Part shown: positions 8,191 to 17,453 of the stretch, one piece after another
Position numbering within the stretch: position 1 is the first letter of the stretch
Layout of the letters: each line of letters begins with the position of its first letter
Assembly: GCA_937893835.1 (NCBI GenBank)
Contig: CALCSS010000207.1
Location: forward strand, 1-22,878
Source: an uncultured Fidelibacterota bacterium
Lineage (GTDB): Bacteria; Fidelibacterota; Marinisomatia; Marinisomatales; UBA1611
Direction: 5' to 3'
Length of the DNA: 22,878 bases
Made by a program: the position numbers and the translations under genes
Notes under the pieces: generated by a model
Database searches by the model: none
What the model saw: the letters and a program-made list of their open reading frames with translations, nothing else
Told to the model about the DNA's origin: nothing

Positions 8191-11100
8191 CTATGGAAAA
8201 ATAGTATCATTATTAGATTCTCTAAGAAGTTCTTTAAAACTGTCAGTAGTTATTTGACGAATATTATATTTTTCCCTATAAGCATTATATTCATCGTCTG
8301 ATGGATATTGATTCTCTGCTCCTTCAGGATATGAGACCATTCCATGAAAGGGGAGGGGCTCAATCGTTTGACCACGAGCAGTATTGAGATCACCATCTTT
8401 TAACCAACCATCATTATAGAAAAGAAAATCTCTATCCCAATCTTTTGGTAATTTGGGGATATTTGAAGCATCAAATCTTAGTGTGATCTCATCGCCTGAA
8501 TTCATTATAGCATATTTATTATCAGATTCCATTAGTAAATCTAGGACATCACCGTATCTAGTATATGTTCCAGTAAGATCGCGCCATTTTTGACCTTTTT
8601 CAACAGAATAATAGTCTGGTATATGTGGGCTACTTTTGTTTTTTTGTGATAATGTAGAAAAGCCACGGTAGTGTAAGTCTGCATAAGTTGGTTTTAATAC
8701 CAGAGTATTTATAGTATTCCCAGATGGGCTATTTGCAATGAATGCATGATCCCAATATATCTGCATGTTTGTTCTGATTCGGATACGATAATCCTTATTA
8801 AGGAACTTATTTGTCAGATCAGTGATCATAGTTTTATTTTTCCCTTTAGGGAAACCTAGATTATTTATTACCGTTTCCCACTCACCTTTTTCATTTGGAA
8901 TCTGAAGATAGGGGAATATTGATCTCAAGCTATCAGAATGAGATAGGTTCACATTTATGCTCGCATCTGTTGGAAATAACCATCCTTGCAAAAAAAGGAA
9001 AATTGAATCATGAGTATTTAGATCATCAAATTCAAGAATAAGATCATGGAATTCAGTGACACCTTGATACAGGTCATAGTAAAGATTGGAAATATGCTCA
9101 TTATCCCTAATGCTTATTTTTTTCAATTGATCATTTCCATTAGAATCTTCTGCCTTAATGGGTAAGTATTTTTTAGTAAAATTATAAATTCTAAATTTTG
9201 GATAGGGTGGAGGTATAAAGGTCTCATCTATGAAAATCTCAACATTCTTAGGATGGTCTATGACCATCAATTGTATTTTGTCCAGATAGGGAGTCTCCCA
9301 TAATTCTGTAGTGAATTGCATCAAGTATGAATTATCTATGATCTCTAATTTTTCTCCTGGGACCCTTAAGTATTCATCAGTTGAGTTTGGGAAGGCGTAC
9401 ATTGGTTCGCCTGCCATGATTCCTAGAGGCATCCCAAGTGCACTTGGCCATAGGACATCAGAAACAAATTCAAATTCATTACCAGACCATCCAAATAAAT
9501 ATGGACAAGACCCCTTTAATACCTGTTTTTCAACTATGGTTTGATTATTTTGAGGTTTGAACCGGTTCTGTGGTACACCATTGCTCCATACTACTCTTAC
9601 TAGATCTGCATTATCTTGTTTACCAATACCAAAGTGTATTGTGGGTTTAGCCATATATTTTAATTGATAGAGGTCTCCTGCCTTCAATTCTATTTTGGAG
9701 CCAATTCCAAAATAGTTATTTTTACTACTTCCAGTTCTCAACCCGGTTAATTCTACTTTAATGAAGTTATTGAGATTACCACCGTCATTTTGTAACAATT
9801 GAATTTTATTATGTGTAGTTGAAAGAAAAATATCTTGATCACCATCATTGTCATAGTCAGCAATCTCTATTTGTCTTATATGCCCAGAAATGGTGCTGAT
9901 AGGCAAAGAAGGTTTCAATAATGTTCCATTACCATCATTATAGAGCAAATAAAGAGAATGGTCCTTTCCATCGTTACTATTTCCAGATATCAATAGATCT
10001 TCATAACCATCATTATTTGCATCAAAAAAAGTTGCAGGACCCCCATAAAGATCTTTTATGGTTGTACTAGTTTTCTTCCAATTGGGGTCCAATTCAAATT
10101 TTGATTTTCCAAGATTTTTATATAATACATGTTCTTTGAGACCAGTTATGAAAATATCAACTTGACCATCATTGTTAAAATCAACGGTCACTACATTCTG
10201 GGGGTTATCAAGATTATTAATTCCAGTAGTCTTTGTTATGTTCCTGAAACGACTTTGTCTAAGATTATCATAAAAAAAGTGAGAACCATCCTCGTTCAAC
10301 ACAAATAGATCCAGATCTCCATCATCATCAAAGTCTGAAAACGCAGCATCGATGCTAGTACTGATAGAGCCATCTAGGCCAGAGGCCTTACCTATTTCAG
10401 TGAAAGTGCCATCTGAATTATTCCTATAAAATAGATTTTTTTTATCAGTTGTTATAAATAGATCGAGGTCGCCTTCAAGGTCTAGATCTAAAAATAGTGC
10501 CTTGTAATTATTTAGGTTGTTATTCATTCCCATATTCTTTTCTAATATGAATTTGCCTCCACCTAGATTCTTGTAGAGTTTGACATATCCGGAATTGCAA
10601 ATACATAGGTCAAGATAACCATCATTATCATAATCAGAAAAAATTGCTGACAGGTCATTCCCTTTATGTTTGATATTAGATAGAGCTGTTTGATCTGTAA
10701 AGAAACCGTCGTCATTTCGTAATAAAAACTGGCGACTTACATGCTCAACAGTTGATCTTTTTGTCACAAAAAGGTCAAGGTCACCATCTGAATCGTGGTC
10801 ACCTAATGCAATGATCGGATAATGTGTTCCTTTCATATCTATGGAATCAAACTTTTCATTTATCATGTTAAGATTTGTTACTGAGGAAACATCTTTAAAA
10901 ACGATATTTTTTATTATTTCAGTATGATTTCTTTTGGAACTTGTTTTGGTATTCAAAAAATGGAGTAGAGGACTTCCTTCAATTGGACCATTTGTTCCTC
11001 TTAATTCAGAGATGGATGCCTGATATATTTCTTGAGGTTTTAGCATGTTGTGGAGCATTATAATTTGGATCTTGGACTCTTGTGTCCTTCCCTTATGTAA

Positions 11101-11778
11101 TAATTCTAGAATGTTTCGTAACAGTTCATTTGAATCCTTGGATATTACAGGAAGGGTCTGATGTAGGGTCTGCAGTTGATAAAGAGCATCAGGTGCATTA
11201 TTTGTTTCAATTAATAATTCGAGCAGTTTTAATGAAGATGCAATATTTCCTGGTAATAATTGACTTACTCTAGTTAAGTATTCTATAGCCTTTTCTTCCT
11301 TAATGGAAGTGGAGGATCTTGATAGCATAATACCTAATTGATATAATGATTTTATGTGTTCCGGATGTTCTAGAATGGCCTCTTCAAGTCTGCTTATTGC
11401 TTCTTGCTCTCTATCGGTTAATTCATATACCTTGGCCAATAGAAATAAAATATCCGGATTCTTTGGTGATAGTTCTAATGCTTTGTCCAATGCTTTTTCT
11501 GAATTTTTTAATTCACCATTCATCCTCAAATATGTCAAACCAAGATTTGCATGACCTAAGGGCTCTTGTTTAGCAATTTGGATCAATGATGTGAATTCAT
11601 TAACGGCCTCAGTGTATCTTTCTTCTTCTAGGTAAGCTAGGCCCAAATTTCGATGTGAGACCATCTTGGAAAAGGTATCAGGATTAACCAATTTTTCTTG
11701 TTCACAACTATTGTTGATGATCATGAAAAGAAATGTGAAGAATAATTTTCTCATTGATATCATTGGCGAAAAACACAT
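8191..11778 (-). CDS. Large exported TPR - FG-GAP - ASPIC/UnbV protein with a long C-terminal module
   Basis: The 1195-residue protein has four regions. First is a short hydrophobic leader with a Cys at 25 (NNSC, an imperfect lipobox). Next is a TPR-rich helical region (about 37-215), with A-helix/B-helix units such as NLGLAYLEEERYTEAVNEF. Third are seven FG-GAP calcium loops (about 325-655; DSDGDLDLF, DNDGYLDL, DDDGDLDLF and others), followed by an ASPIC/UnbV-like segment (about 670-752, FGIGSKIEL and HFGIG). Last is a 440-residue tail opening with CPYLFGW and later carrying TRYGDVLDLL and GDEITLRFD. I associate this tail with other TPR/ASPIC proteins but cannot name a described domain for it. 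Of three possible ATGs, the third (11754, MRKLFFTF) gives the best signal peptide. It heads a two-gene unit with the smaller FG-GAP gene. It is probably a surface or periplasmic scaffold; the function is unknown. Confidence 0.88.
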   Translation of the reverse strand: MCFSPMISMRKLFFTFLFMIINNSCEQEKLVNPDTFSKMVSHRNLGLAYLEEERYTEAVNEFTSLIQIAKQEPLGHANLGLTYLRMNGELKNSEKALDKALELSPKNPDILFLLAKVYELTDREQEAISRLEEAILEHPEHIKSLYQLGIMLSRSSTSIKEEKAIEYLTRVSQLLPGNIASSLKLLELLIETNNAPDALYQLQTLHQTLPVISKDSNELLRNILELLHKGRTQESKIQIIMLHNMLKPQEIYQASISELRGTNGPIEGSPLLHFLNTKTSSKRNHTEIIKNIVFKDVSSVTNLNMINEKFDSIDMKGTHYPIIALGDHDSDGDLDLFVTKRSTVEHVSRQFLLRNDDGFFTDQTALSNIKHKGNDLSAIFSDYDNDGYLDLCICNSGYVKLYKNLGGGKFILEKNMGMNNNLNNYKALFLDLDLEGDLDLFITTDKKNLFYRNNSDGTFTEIGKASGLDGSISTSIDAAFSDFDDDGDLDLFVLNEDGSHFFYDNLRQSRFRNITKTTGINNLDNPQNVVTVDFNNDGQVDIFITGLKEHVLYKNLGKSKFELDPNWKKTSTTIKDLYGGPATFFDANNDGYEDLLISGNSNDGKDHSLYLLYNDGNGTLLKPSLPISTISGHIRQIEIADYDNDGDQDIFLSTTHNKIQLLQNDGGNLNNFIKVELTGLRTGSSKNNYFGIGSKIELKAGDLYQLKYMAKPTIHFGIGKQDNADLVRVVWSNGVPQNRFKPQNNQTIVEKQVLKGSCPYLFGWSGNEFEFVSDVLWPSALGMPLGIMAGEPMYAFPNSTDEYLRVPGEKLEIIDNSYLMQFTTELWETPYLDKIQLMVIDHPKNVEIFIDETFIPPPYPKFRIYNFTKKYLPIKAEDSNGNDQLKKISIRDNEHISNLYYDLYQGVTEFHDLILEFDDLNTHDSIFLFLQGWLFPTDASINVNLSHSDSLRSIFPYLQIPNEKGEWETVINNLGFPKGKNKTMITDLTNKFLNKDYRIRIRTNMQIYWDHAFIANSPSGNTINTLVLKPTYADLHYRGFSTLSQKNKSSPHIPDYYSVEKGQKWRDLTGTYTRYGDVLDLLMESDNKYAIMNSGDEITLRFDASNIPKLPKDWDRDFLFYNDGWLKDGDLNTARGQTIEPLPFHGMVSYPEGAENQYPSDDEYNAYREKYNIRQITTDSFKELLRESNNDTIFP
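9810..10840 (-). repeat. FG-GAP/VCBS repeat-coding block of the TPR/ASPIC protein
   Basis: Seven DxDxDG calcium-loop units are encoded between about residues 325 and 655 of the protein. Loop-coding DNA is similar between units and to the block at 6730-7860, including an exact shared 19-mer at 10619-10637. Confidence 0.82.
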
Positions 11779-11832
11779 TGTTGATCTACCGTGTCAAAAA
11801 AGCGAATGATATGGCAAGAAGGGAAGATCTTA

Positions 11833-13155
11833 TTAAATACTATTATTAATTGATTTTAATAATTGTTCAATGGAGATGCGTTCCTGTTTCATGGAGTCAC
11901 GATCACGCAGAGTTATTGTATTGTCTTCCAATGATTGATGATCAACAGTTATTCCAAAGGGAGTTCCAGCCTCATCTTGCCTATAGTATCTTTTCCCAAT
12001 TGAACCTTGTTGATCGTATATGACCTTAAAGTGAGGTTTAAGTATATCCATGATCTCTCTTGCCTTTTCTGGGAGCCCATCTTTTTTAACAAGAGGACAA
12101 ACAACAGCCTTTATGGGTGCTAGCCTCGGATGGAATTTCATTACAATGCGGTTATTCTCCTCATCTTCCCAGTATGCATCTGCAAGAACTGTTAGTAGCA
12201 TTCTATTTAGACCCGCTGATGTCTCAATGATATAAGGCAAAAATCTATCATTATTTGGCTGATCAAAATAAGTGAGATTCTTTCCTGAAAATTCTTCATG
12301 TCGAGTAAGGTCATAGTCAGTACGATTGTGTATGCCTTCGATCTCAGACCATCCAAATGGAAAGTCGTATTCAATGTCCCAGGCTTCCTTGGCATAATGA
12401 GCAAGTTCATTATCACCATGCTCAGCATAACGTAATTTATTTTTATCAATACTCAGTTTATCAAGATAGAAATGTAGACGTTTTTCTTTCCAATCATTCA
12501 TAATGTCATCATCGGTTCCGGGTTTAACGAAGTATTGCATTTCCATCTGTTCAAACTCTCTAGTACGAAAAATGAAGTTTCTTGCAATGATCTCATTGCG
12601 GAAGGCCTTTCCTATTTGAGCTATGCCAAAGGGTACTTTCATTCTCATTGCACCTTGAACCAATTGATAATTCACGTAGATTCCTTGAGCAGTCTCAGGT
12701 CTCAAAAAAGTCTCTGTCCCGGTTTCCTCAACAGGCCCTACATGTGTCTTGAACATCAGATTGAATTGTCTTGGGCTGGTCAGATTACCAGTCGTACCAC
12801 ACTTAGGACATTGAATCTCTTCCCAATCAATTGAGGAATAATCTTCTGAAAAGTCATCCGCACGATAACGTGATTTACACTGCTTACAGTCAACAAGTGG
12901 ATCATTGAAGGCTCCTACATGGCCTGATGCTTCCCAGATCTTTGGATGCATAAGAATACCACTATCAAGCCCTACAATATTCTCATGGACCTGGGTCATG
13001 TCTTTCCACCATAGTTGGGAGATGTTGTTTTTTAATTCAATTCCAAGAGGTCCATAATCATAAACAGCTGAAAACCCTCCATAAATATCGGAACTCTGAA
13101 AGATGAATCCTCTCCTTTTACATAGCGATACTATCTTTTCAATTGTCTTATTCAT
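11833..13155 (-). CDS. glyS: Glycyl-tRNA synthetase, single-chain homodimeric class II type
   Basis: The enzyme charges tRNA-Gly with glycine in the cytoplasm. The 440-residue protein is of the one-polypeptide (alpha2, archaeal/eukaryotic/Thermus-like) type rather than the GlyQ/GlyS tetramer. It has the N-terminal segment RGFIFQSSDIYGG.SAVYDYGPLG (15-38), a zinc-binding pair of CxxC knuckles (C90/C93 and C116/C119), motif 2 AFRNEI..RNFIFRTREFEQME (184-205), a motif 3 ETSAGLNRMLL, and a C-terminal anticodon-binding HGTP domain (from about 347; APIKAVVCPL to GTPFGITVD). It sits 45 bases downstream of topA and 54 bases upstream of the TPR/FG-GAP gene start, on the same strand. No second synthetase subunit is needed or seen. 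Confidence 0.96.
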   Translation of the reverse strand: MNKTIEKIVSLCKRRGFIFQSSDIYGGFSAVYDYGPLGIELKNNISQLWWKDMTQVHENIVGLDSGILMHPKIWEASGHVGAFNDPLVDCKQCKSRYRADDFSEDYSSIDWEEIQCPKCGTTGNLTSPRQFNLMFKTHVGPVEETGTETFLRPETAQGIYVNYQLVQGAMRMKVPFGIAQIGKAFRNEIIARNFIFRTREFEQMEMQYFVKPGTDDDIMNDWKEKRLHFYLDKLSIDKNKLRYAEHGDNELAHYAKEAWDIEYDFPFGWSEIEGIHNRTDYDLTRHEEFSGKNLTYFDQPNNDRFLPYIIETSAGLNRMLLTVLADAYWEDEENNRIVMKFHPRLAPIKAVVCPLVKKDGLPEKAREIMDILKPHFKVIYDQQGSIGKRYYRQDEAGTPFGITVDHQSLEDNTITLRDRDSMKQERISIEQLLKSINNSI

Positions 13156-13185
13156 ATTCTGTGGAGAAGTTAGTATTTAAGGTCT

Positions 13186-13191
13186 ATTATA
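13186..13191 (-). promoter_or_regulatory. Candidate -10 box for glyS
   Basis: The minus strand reads TATAAT here, 31 bases ahead of the glyS ATG and inside the 45-base topA-glyS gap, next to the small palindrome ATACGTAT. A matching -35 box would fall in the end of topA and is not evident, so glyS may simply be read from upstream. Confidence 0.25.
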
Positions 13192-13200
13192 TACGTATGC

Positions 13201-15720
13201 TCATTTTTTCTTTTTTCGAGTTCGTTTTTTCTTTGGTGGATTTAATCTTTTTTGATCGATAATAGTGACAGCCTCTTCGAGTGTGATATTCTCAGGTTCG
13301 GAGTCTCCTTTTAACGAGGCATTCACCTTCCCATCGCTGACATATGGTCCATATCTACCATCTTTGACAACCAGTGTCTCTCCTGTTTTAGGATGTTCAC
13401 CCAATGTTTTTATCTCAGAACTGGTCTTATTTCTATTCGCCAATAATTCAATTGATTTATCTAAGGATATGTCCAAAGGTGTTTCTTTACCTCTTAGAGA
13501 CGCATTTTGTTTGCCACATTTTATATAGGGTCCATCCCTGCCATAATCAGCAGTGATTTTTTCGTTGGTCTCAGGATGGACTCCGACCTCTCTTGGCAAG
13601 GATAATAATTTGAGAGCATATTCAAGATTTACTTCTGATAATGAGAAGTTCTTGGGTATTCCTTTTCGTGTTTTTGTATCACCTAATTGTACATAATGTC
13701 CATAAGGCCCCTTTTTAATCCATATCGCATCACCTGTATTAGGGTCATCACCCAGAGGCTCATCTTCTTTTGTCTCTTCCTTGAATATCTTTTCAATCGT
13801 TTCTATGTTAAGGTCACCCATATAAATATCATCAGGTATTGATCGGGTATCATCACCTCTTCGAAGGTATGGCCCATATCTGCCAATACGCCCTTCTGTT
13901 GAGTCTGAAATTTCCTCTGGGACTGTTATTGTGCATGCAGCAGGGATATCCACTTTCTCATCTAGCATTTTTTCCAATCCTACAAACCGACCTCCACCTC
14001 TATAGAAATTGGTCATGAATGGTACAGCATCCAGTTCACCACGAGATACTTCATCCAACCCGTCTTCCATCTTTACTGTAAATTCCTTACTCACTAGATT
14101 TGTGAAATGATTTTCTAATAATTGAGTTACTGCAAGGCCTAAGTAGGTGGGAGACAATTTCCCACTTTTCCGATCAACGTAGCCTCTACGAACAATTGTA
14201 GCTAGAATTGATGCAAATGTTGAGGGCCTTCCAATACCATTTTCCTCTAAGGTCTTCACAAGAGATGCCTCTGTGAAACGAGCAGGTGGTTTTGTGCTAT
14301 GTGAATCTGAATCGAGAGTTTTACAACTAAGTTTTTCTTCAATTTCTAAAGTTGGTAGTATACGTTCTTTATTTGCTAGATCCTTATTCGGATTATCCTT
14401 TCCTTCAACATAGACCTTCATATACCCAGGGAACAGGATCATTTGTCCATTTGCACGAAATTCAGCTTTTTGATTTTTAATGGTAATTGTTGTTTGTTTT
14501 AGTTTTGCAGATGCCATTTGACTTGCGACTGTTCTTTTCCAGATCAGATCATATAATTTTGCTGCTTCATCACCAAGGCTATTTTTTACTTCATCAACAG
14601 AGAGAAAAATACGATGCGCAGGTCTGATGGCCTCATGTGCTTCTTGGGCATTTCGTACTTTTGTTGCATACTGATTTGGGTTTTCTGGAAGAAATTCATT
14701 ACCAAATAGATCCTGAATGACTTTTCTGGACCCAGCCAATGCCTCATCCGATAAATGAGTTGAATCAGTTCGCATATATGTGATAAATCCATTCTCATAT
14801 AATTTTTGTGCAGTACTCATTGTCTGTCTTGCTGAACTTCTCAACTTTCTTGCGGCTTCTTGCTGCAGAGTACTAGTTGTAAATGGAGGCTTGGGGTTTG
14901 ATGTACGTGGTTTCTCCTTGATATCAGACACGGTCCAATCTCCTGACCCTAATTCTTTTACAAGCTCATCAGCTTGTGACTCTGTCAATAAAAGGACATC
15001 CTTATTCTTCAATTCTCCTGTTTCAGAATTAAAATCATTGCTAGATGCTACCTTTACCCCATCTACTTTTACCAAGTTAGCACTTAAGACCGCATCATTA
15101 TCAAGTTTTGTTAGTTCAGCTTTGAGATCGAAATATGTAGAGGTAATAAATTTTGCTCTTAATCGATCTCGATCCACGATCATTTTTACTGCTGATGATT
15201 GTACTCTGCCTGCAGATAAATTGGTTGAAACAAAATTCATATTACTTTGAAGAGTTGCCCACAATACTGGTGATACCTTATACCCAACTAGGCGATCAAT
15301 TACCCTACGCGCTGTTTGTGCGGATACTAGATCATGATCTATTTCTCTGATATTCTTTATTCCATCATCAATACCTGCTTTTGTAATCTCTGTAAACTGC
15401 ACTCGTTCTAATTTTTCCTCAGGTACTTCCGTTGCAAGGTGAGATGCAATGGCCTCTCCTTCTCTATCTGGATCGGTCGCTATTAACACCCTATCTGCCA
15501 CTTTGGATTTTTTTCTTAGTTCAGATATAAACCCCTTTTTATCTGGCAGGACGGTAAGTTCAATCTCAAAGTTGTTTTCAAGATCAATACCCAGGTCATT
15601 CTTTGGCAGATCTTTGACGTGCCCCACACAAGAGATAACATCATATTCATTACCCAGATGTTGTTGTATTGTTTTTACCTTTGTTGGTGATTCAACGATC
15701 AGAAGTGATTTAGTGCTCAT
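13201..15720 (-). CDS. topA: DNA topoisomerase I (type IA)
   Basis: TopA relaxes negative supercoils by passing one strand through a transient nick. The 839-residue protein has the TOPRIM domain at the N-terminus (LLIVESPTK at 6-14; the acidic triad ATDPDREGE with D83, D85 and E87), GRVQSSAVK (171-179), and the catalytic tyrosine Y315 in GFITYMRTDSTHLS. GIGRPSTFASIL follows further on. Instead of zinc ribbons, the C-terminus carries several short repeats of the form HP.T.E.....GR.GPY...G (topoisomerase C-terminal repeat), roughly from residue 630 on. It ends in a lysine/arginine-rich tail (PKKKRTRKKKK), a feature seen in other zinc-less topoisomerases that may help DNA binding. The gene lies 73 bases after the hisS stop and 45 before the glyS start. 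Assignment is secure. Confidence 0.97.
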   Translation of the reverse strand: MSTKSLLIVESPTKVKTIQQHLGNEYDVISCVGHVKDLPKNDLGIDLENNFEIELTVLPDKKGFISELRKKSKVADRVLIATDPDREGEAIASHLATEVPEEKLERVQFTEITKAGIDDGIKNIREIDHDLVSAQTARRVIDRLVGYKVSPVLWATLQSNMNFVSTNLSAGRVQSSAVKMIVDRDRLRAKFITSTYFDLKAELTKLDNDAVLSANLVKVDGVKVASSNDFNSETGELKNKDVLLLTESQADELVKELGSGDWTVSDIKEKPRTSNPKPPFTTSTLQQEAARKLRSSARQTMSTAQKLYENGFITYMRTDSTHLSDEALAGSRKVIQDLFGNEFLPENPNQYATKVRNAQEAHEAIRPAHRIFLSVDEVKNSLGDEAAKLYDLIWKRTVASQMASAKLKQTTITIKNQKAEFRANGQMILFPGYMKVYVEGKDNPNKDLANKERILPTLEIEEKLSCKTLDSDSHSTKPPARFTEASLVKTLEENGIGRPSTFASILATIVRRGYVDRKSGKLSPTYLGLAVTQLLENHFTNLVSKEFTVKMEDGLDEVSRGELDAVPFMTNFYRGGGRFVGLEKMLDEKVDIPAACTITVPEEISDSTEGRIGRYGPYLRRGDDTRSIPDDIYMGDLNIETIEKIFKEETKEDEPLGDDPNTGDAIWIKKGPYGHYVQLGDTKTRKGIPKNFSLSEVNLEYALKLLSLPREVGVHPETNEKITADYGRDGPYIKCGKQNASLRGKETPLDISLDKSIELLANRNKTSSEIKTLGEHPKTGETLVVKDGRYGPYVSDGKVNASLKGDSEPENITLEEAVTIIDQKRLNPPKKKRTRKKKK

Positions 15721-15793
15721 TTTATTCTCTATGCTAAAATTGTTACAAATATGCGATACTCACGTACGCGTATATAATATAATATTGTAGAAT

Positions 15794-17059
15794 TTAGTTT
15801 GTCAAATCATCAAAGAAGTTTATTACCTCAGATTGCAAAATTGTTTTTTGGATTCCTTTTTCAAGATCTTTGAAAGAAACTGTATTATCGTTGATCTCGG
15901 TCTCACCCAAGATCAATGCAAACTTGGCCTCTAATTTATTAGCCTCACGTAGTTGTGATTTCATACTCCGTCTTAGAGGATCTAAAACTACCTTAAGTCC
16001 AATTCTCCTCAGCTTATTTGAGATATTGAGTGTACTGGCAATTCCTCTTTCATCAAGACATACGAAATAAATATCTGGAGTTGCCCCTTTTAGTTGAAGA
16101 CCGGATTCCTCCATTGCAATAATGAACCGTTCCATTCCCGCGGCAAATCCTATTCCTGGGGTTGGTTTTCCTCCAAGGGCCTCTACTAGATCGTCGTATC
16201 GTCCCCCACCTAAAAGAGCGTCCTGTGCTCCGAGTTTAAGGGAATTAAATTCAAAAACTGTTCTAGTATAGTAGTCCAAACCTCTTACAAGTTTATGATT
16301 AATGACAAAAGGAATGTCCATGGCCCTTAGGAATCCTATTAGAGATTCAAAATGTATGCTGTCATCTTGAGTATGGTATTCAGAGATCTTTGGTGCATCT
16401 TTTAATATGGCCTGTTCTTTTTCAGATTTTGTATCAAGGATGCGTAACGGGTTGGTATTGAATCTATGTTGGCTGGTCTCAGAAAGTTCATTGAGGTATG
16501 GATGGATATAATCTTTTAAGGCATTTCGATATGCGTTTCTGCATTCTCTTGAACCTATGCTGTTTATATTGAGATTGGCATTATCAGAAAGACCACACCG
16601 TGAAAGGATTTCCCATGCGATCGCAATTATTTCCGCATCTTGTTCAGGATTATTAGCGCCAAATGCCTCAATGCCAAATTGATGAAATTGACGTTGTCGT
16701 CCTTTCTGTGGCCGTTCTCTTCTGAAAAGTGGCCCTATGTAATAAAGACGATGTATCGGTGACTGGCTACCTAGGTTATGCTGGATGAATGAGCGTGTAA
16801 CAGAGGCCGTTAGCTCAGGTCTAAGGGTAAGCGACGTCCCATCTCTATCCTCCCAGGAGTACATTTCCTTGGAAACAATGTCAGTTTCTTCTCCCACGCT
16901 CCTCGAGAAAAGACCAGTTCCTTCAAAAATAGGATTGCGAATCTCATGGTAACCATATTGCTCACAGACCTCATTTACAATTGCTTCAAGTTTTTGCCAT
17001 TTATTACTTTCACTTGGAAGAATATCGTGAGTCCCCTTAATGCTACGTAATTGTTTCAT
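15794..17059 (-). CDS. hisS: Histidyl-tRNA synthetase
   Basis: HisRS attaches histidine to tRNA-His. The 421-residue protein has the expected length and motifs: an N-terminal IKGTHDILPSE (7-17), motif 2 YYIGPLFRRERPQKGRQRQF (106-125), the histidine-binding signature RGLDYYTRTVFEF (259-271), GGGRYDDLVEALGG (284-297), motif 3 GIGFAAGMERF (302-312), and a C-terminal anticodon-binding domain (about 325-421). HisZ, the catalytically dead paralogue, lacks such intact histidine-binding motifs, so this is the true synthetase. Its ATG overlaps the stop of the DUF2007 gene by 4 bases, so the two are likely translationally coupled. Confidence 0.97.
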   Translation of the reverse strand: MKQLRSIKGTHDILPSESNKWQKLEAIVNEVCEQYGYHEIRNPIFEGTGLFSRSVGEETDIVSKEMYSWEDRDGTSLTLRPELTASVTRSFIQHNLGSQSPIHRLYYIGPLFRRERPQKGRQRQFHQFGIEAFGANNPEQDAEIIAIAWEILSRCGLSDNANLNINSIGSRECRNAYRNALKDYIHPYLNELSETSQHRFNTNPLRILDTKSEKEQAILKDAPKISEYHTQDDSIHFESLIGFLRAMDIPFVINHKLVRGLDYYTRTVFEFNSLKLGAQDALLGGGRYDDLVEALGGKPTPGIGFAAGMERFIIAMEESGLQLKGATPDIYFVCLDERGIASTLNISNKLRRIGLKVVLDPLRRSMKSQLREANKLEAKFALILGETEINDNTVSFKDLEKGIQKTILQSEVINFFDDLTN

Positions 17060-17394
17060 TGTAATTCACCAGTTATTGATGTGGTCAATTCAGTCGCTTT
17101 ATCCAAATGCTCCTCAGGAACAAAGATACGTACAATTTGACCGGGAAGACTGGTAGCCTCAACATTGAAAGCAGATGATGCCCAATCCATTTTTAAATAA
17201 TACGGTATGGAATGTTGGTCTAATAACTCTGCTGCCATATCTGCATATATTTTTCCTTCAAAAGGAGGTAGGGAGGACCAGGTCATCTCTGGTATGGGAA
17301 GATCAATTATACATGCATCAACCAACGAAACTTTACAATCACCACATTCTTTGATGTGGCCAAGATATTCGGCATGGCATTCAGGACAGATCAT
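17056..17394 (-). CDS. Small zinc-ribbon + DUF2007 (putative signal-transducing) protein
   Basis: The 112-residue protein begins with a CxxC...CxxC zinc ribbon (C3, C6, C17, C20). After a short linker comes a domain of about 70 residues resembling DUF2007: LPPFEGKIYADMAAELLDQ, then IPYYLK, and a VRIFVPEEHLDKATEL end. The domain is small and ferredoxin-like; its role is not established despite the signal-transduction label. There is no signal peptide or membrane segment, so it is cytoplasmic. It overlaps hisS by 4 bases and follows lptD by about 60 bases, which places it in the run of minus-strand genes. The functional link to hisS or to the envelope gene is unknown. Confidence 0.8.
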   Translation of the reverse strand: MICPECHAEYLGHIKECGDCKVSLVDACIIDLPIPEMTWSSLPPFEGKIYADMAAELLDQHSIPYYLKMDWASSAFNVEATSLPGQIVRIFVPEEHLDKATELTTSITGELQ

Positions 17395-17453
17395 AAGGGG
17401 TCTTTTTTATTACCAGAATTTCTTTCATTAGCATAAGTAGTACAATTGAAGAT

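Noticed and set aside
6730..10840. Repetitive DNA words looking like a repeat array
   Set aside because: The units are imperfect, codon-phased and encode DxDxDG calcium loops, with no spacers or cas genes, so this is not a CRISPR or satellite array.
14780..15250. 156-residue plus-strand frame antisense to topA
   Set aside because: It lies wholly inside the well-supported topA gene, with no recognisable motif. The same holds for the frames at 15449-15790 and 20367-20699.
15721..15793. ACGTACGCGT-containing palindrome-like stretch between hisS and topA
   Set aside because: The symmetry is short and imperfect, no second copy with matching spacing was found, and it has no recognised operator sequence.
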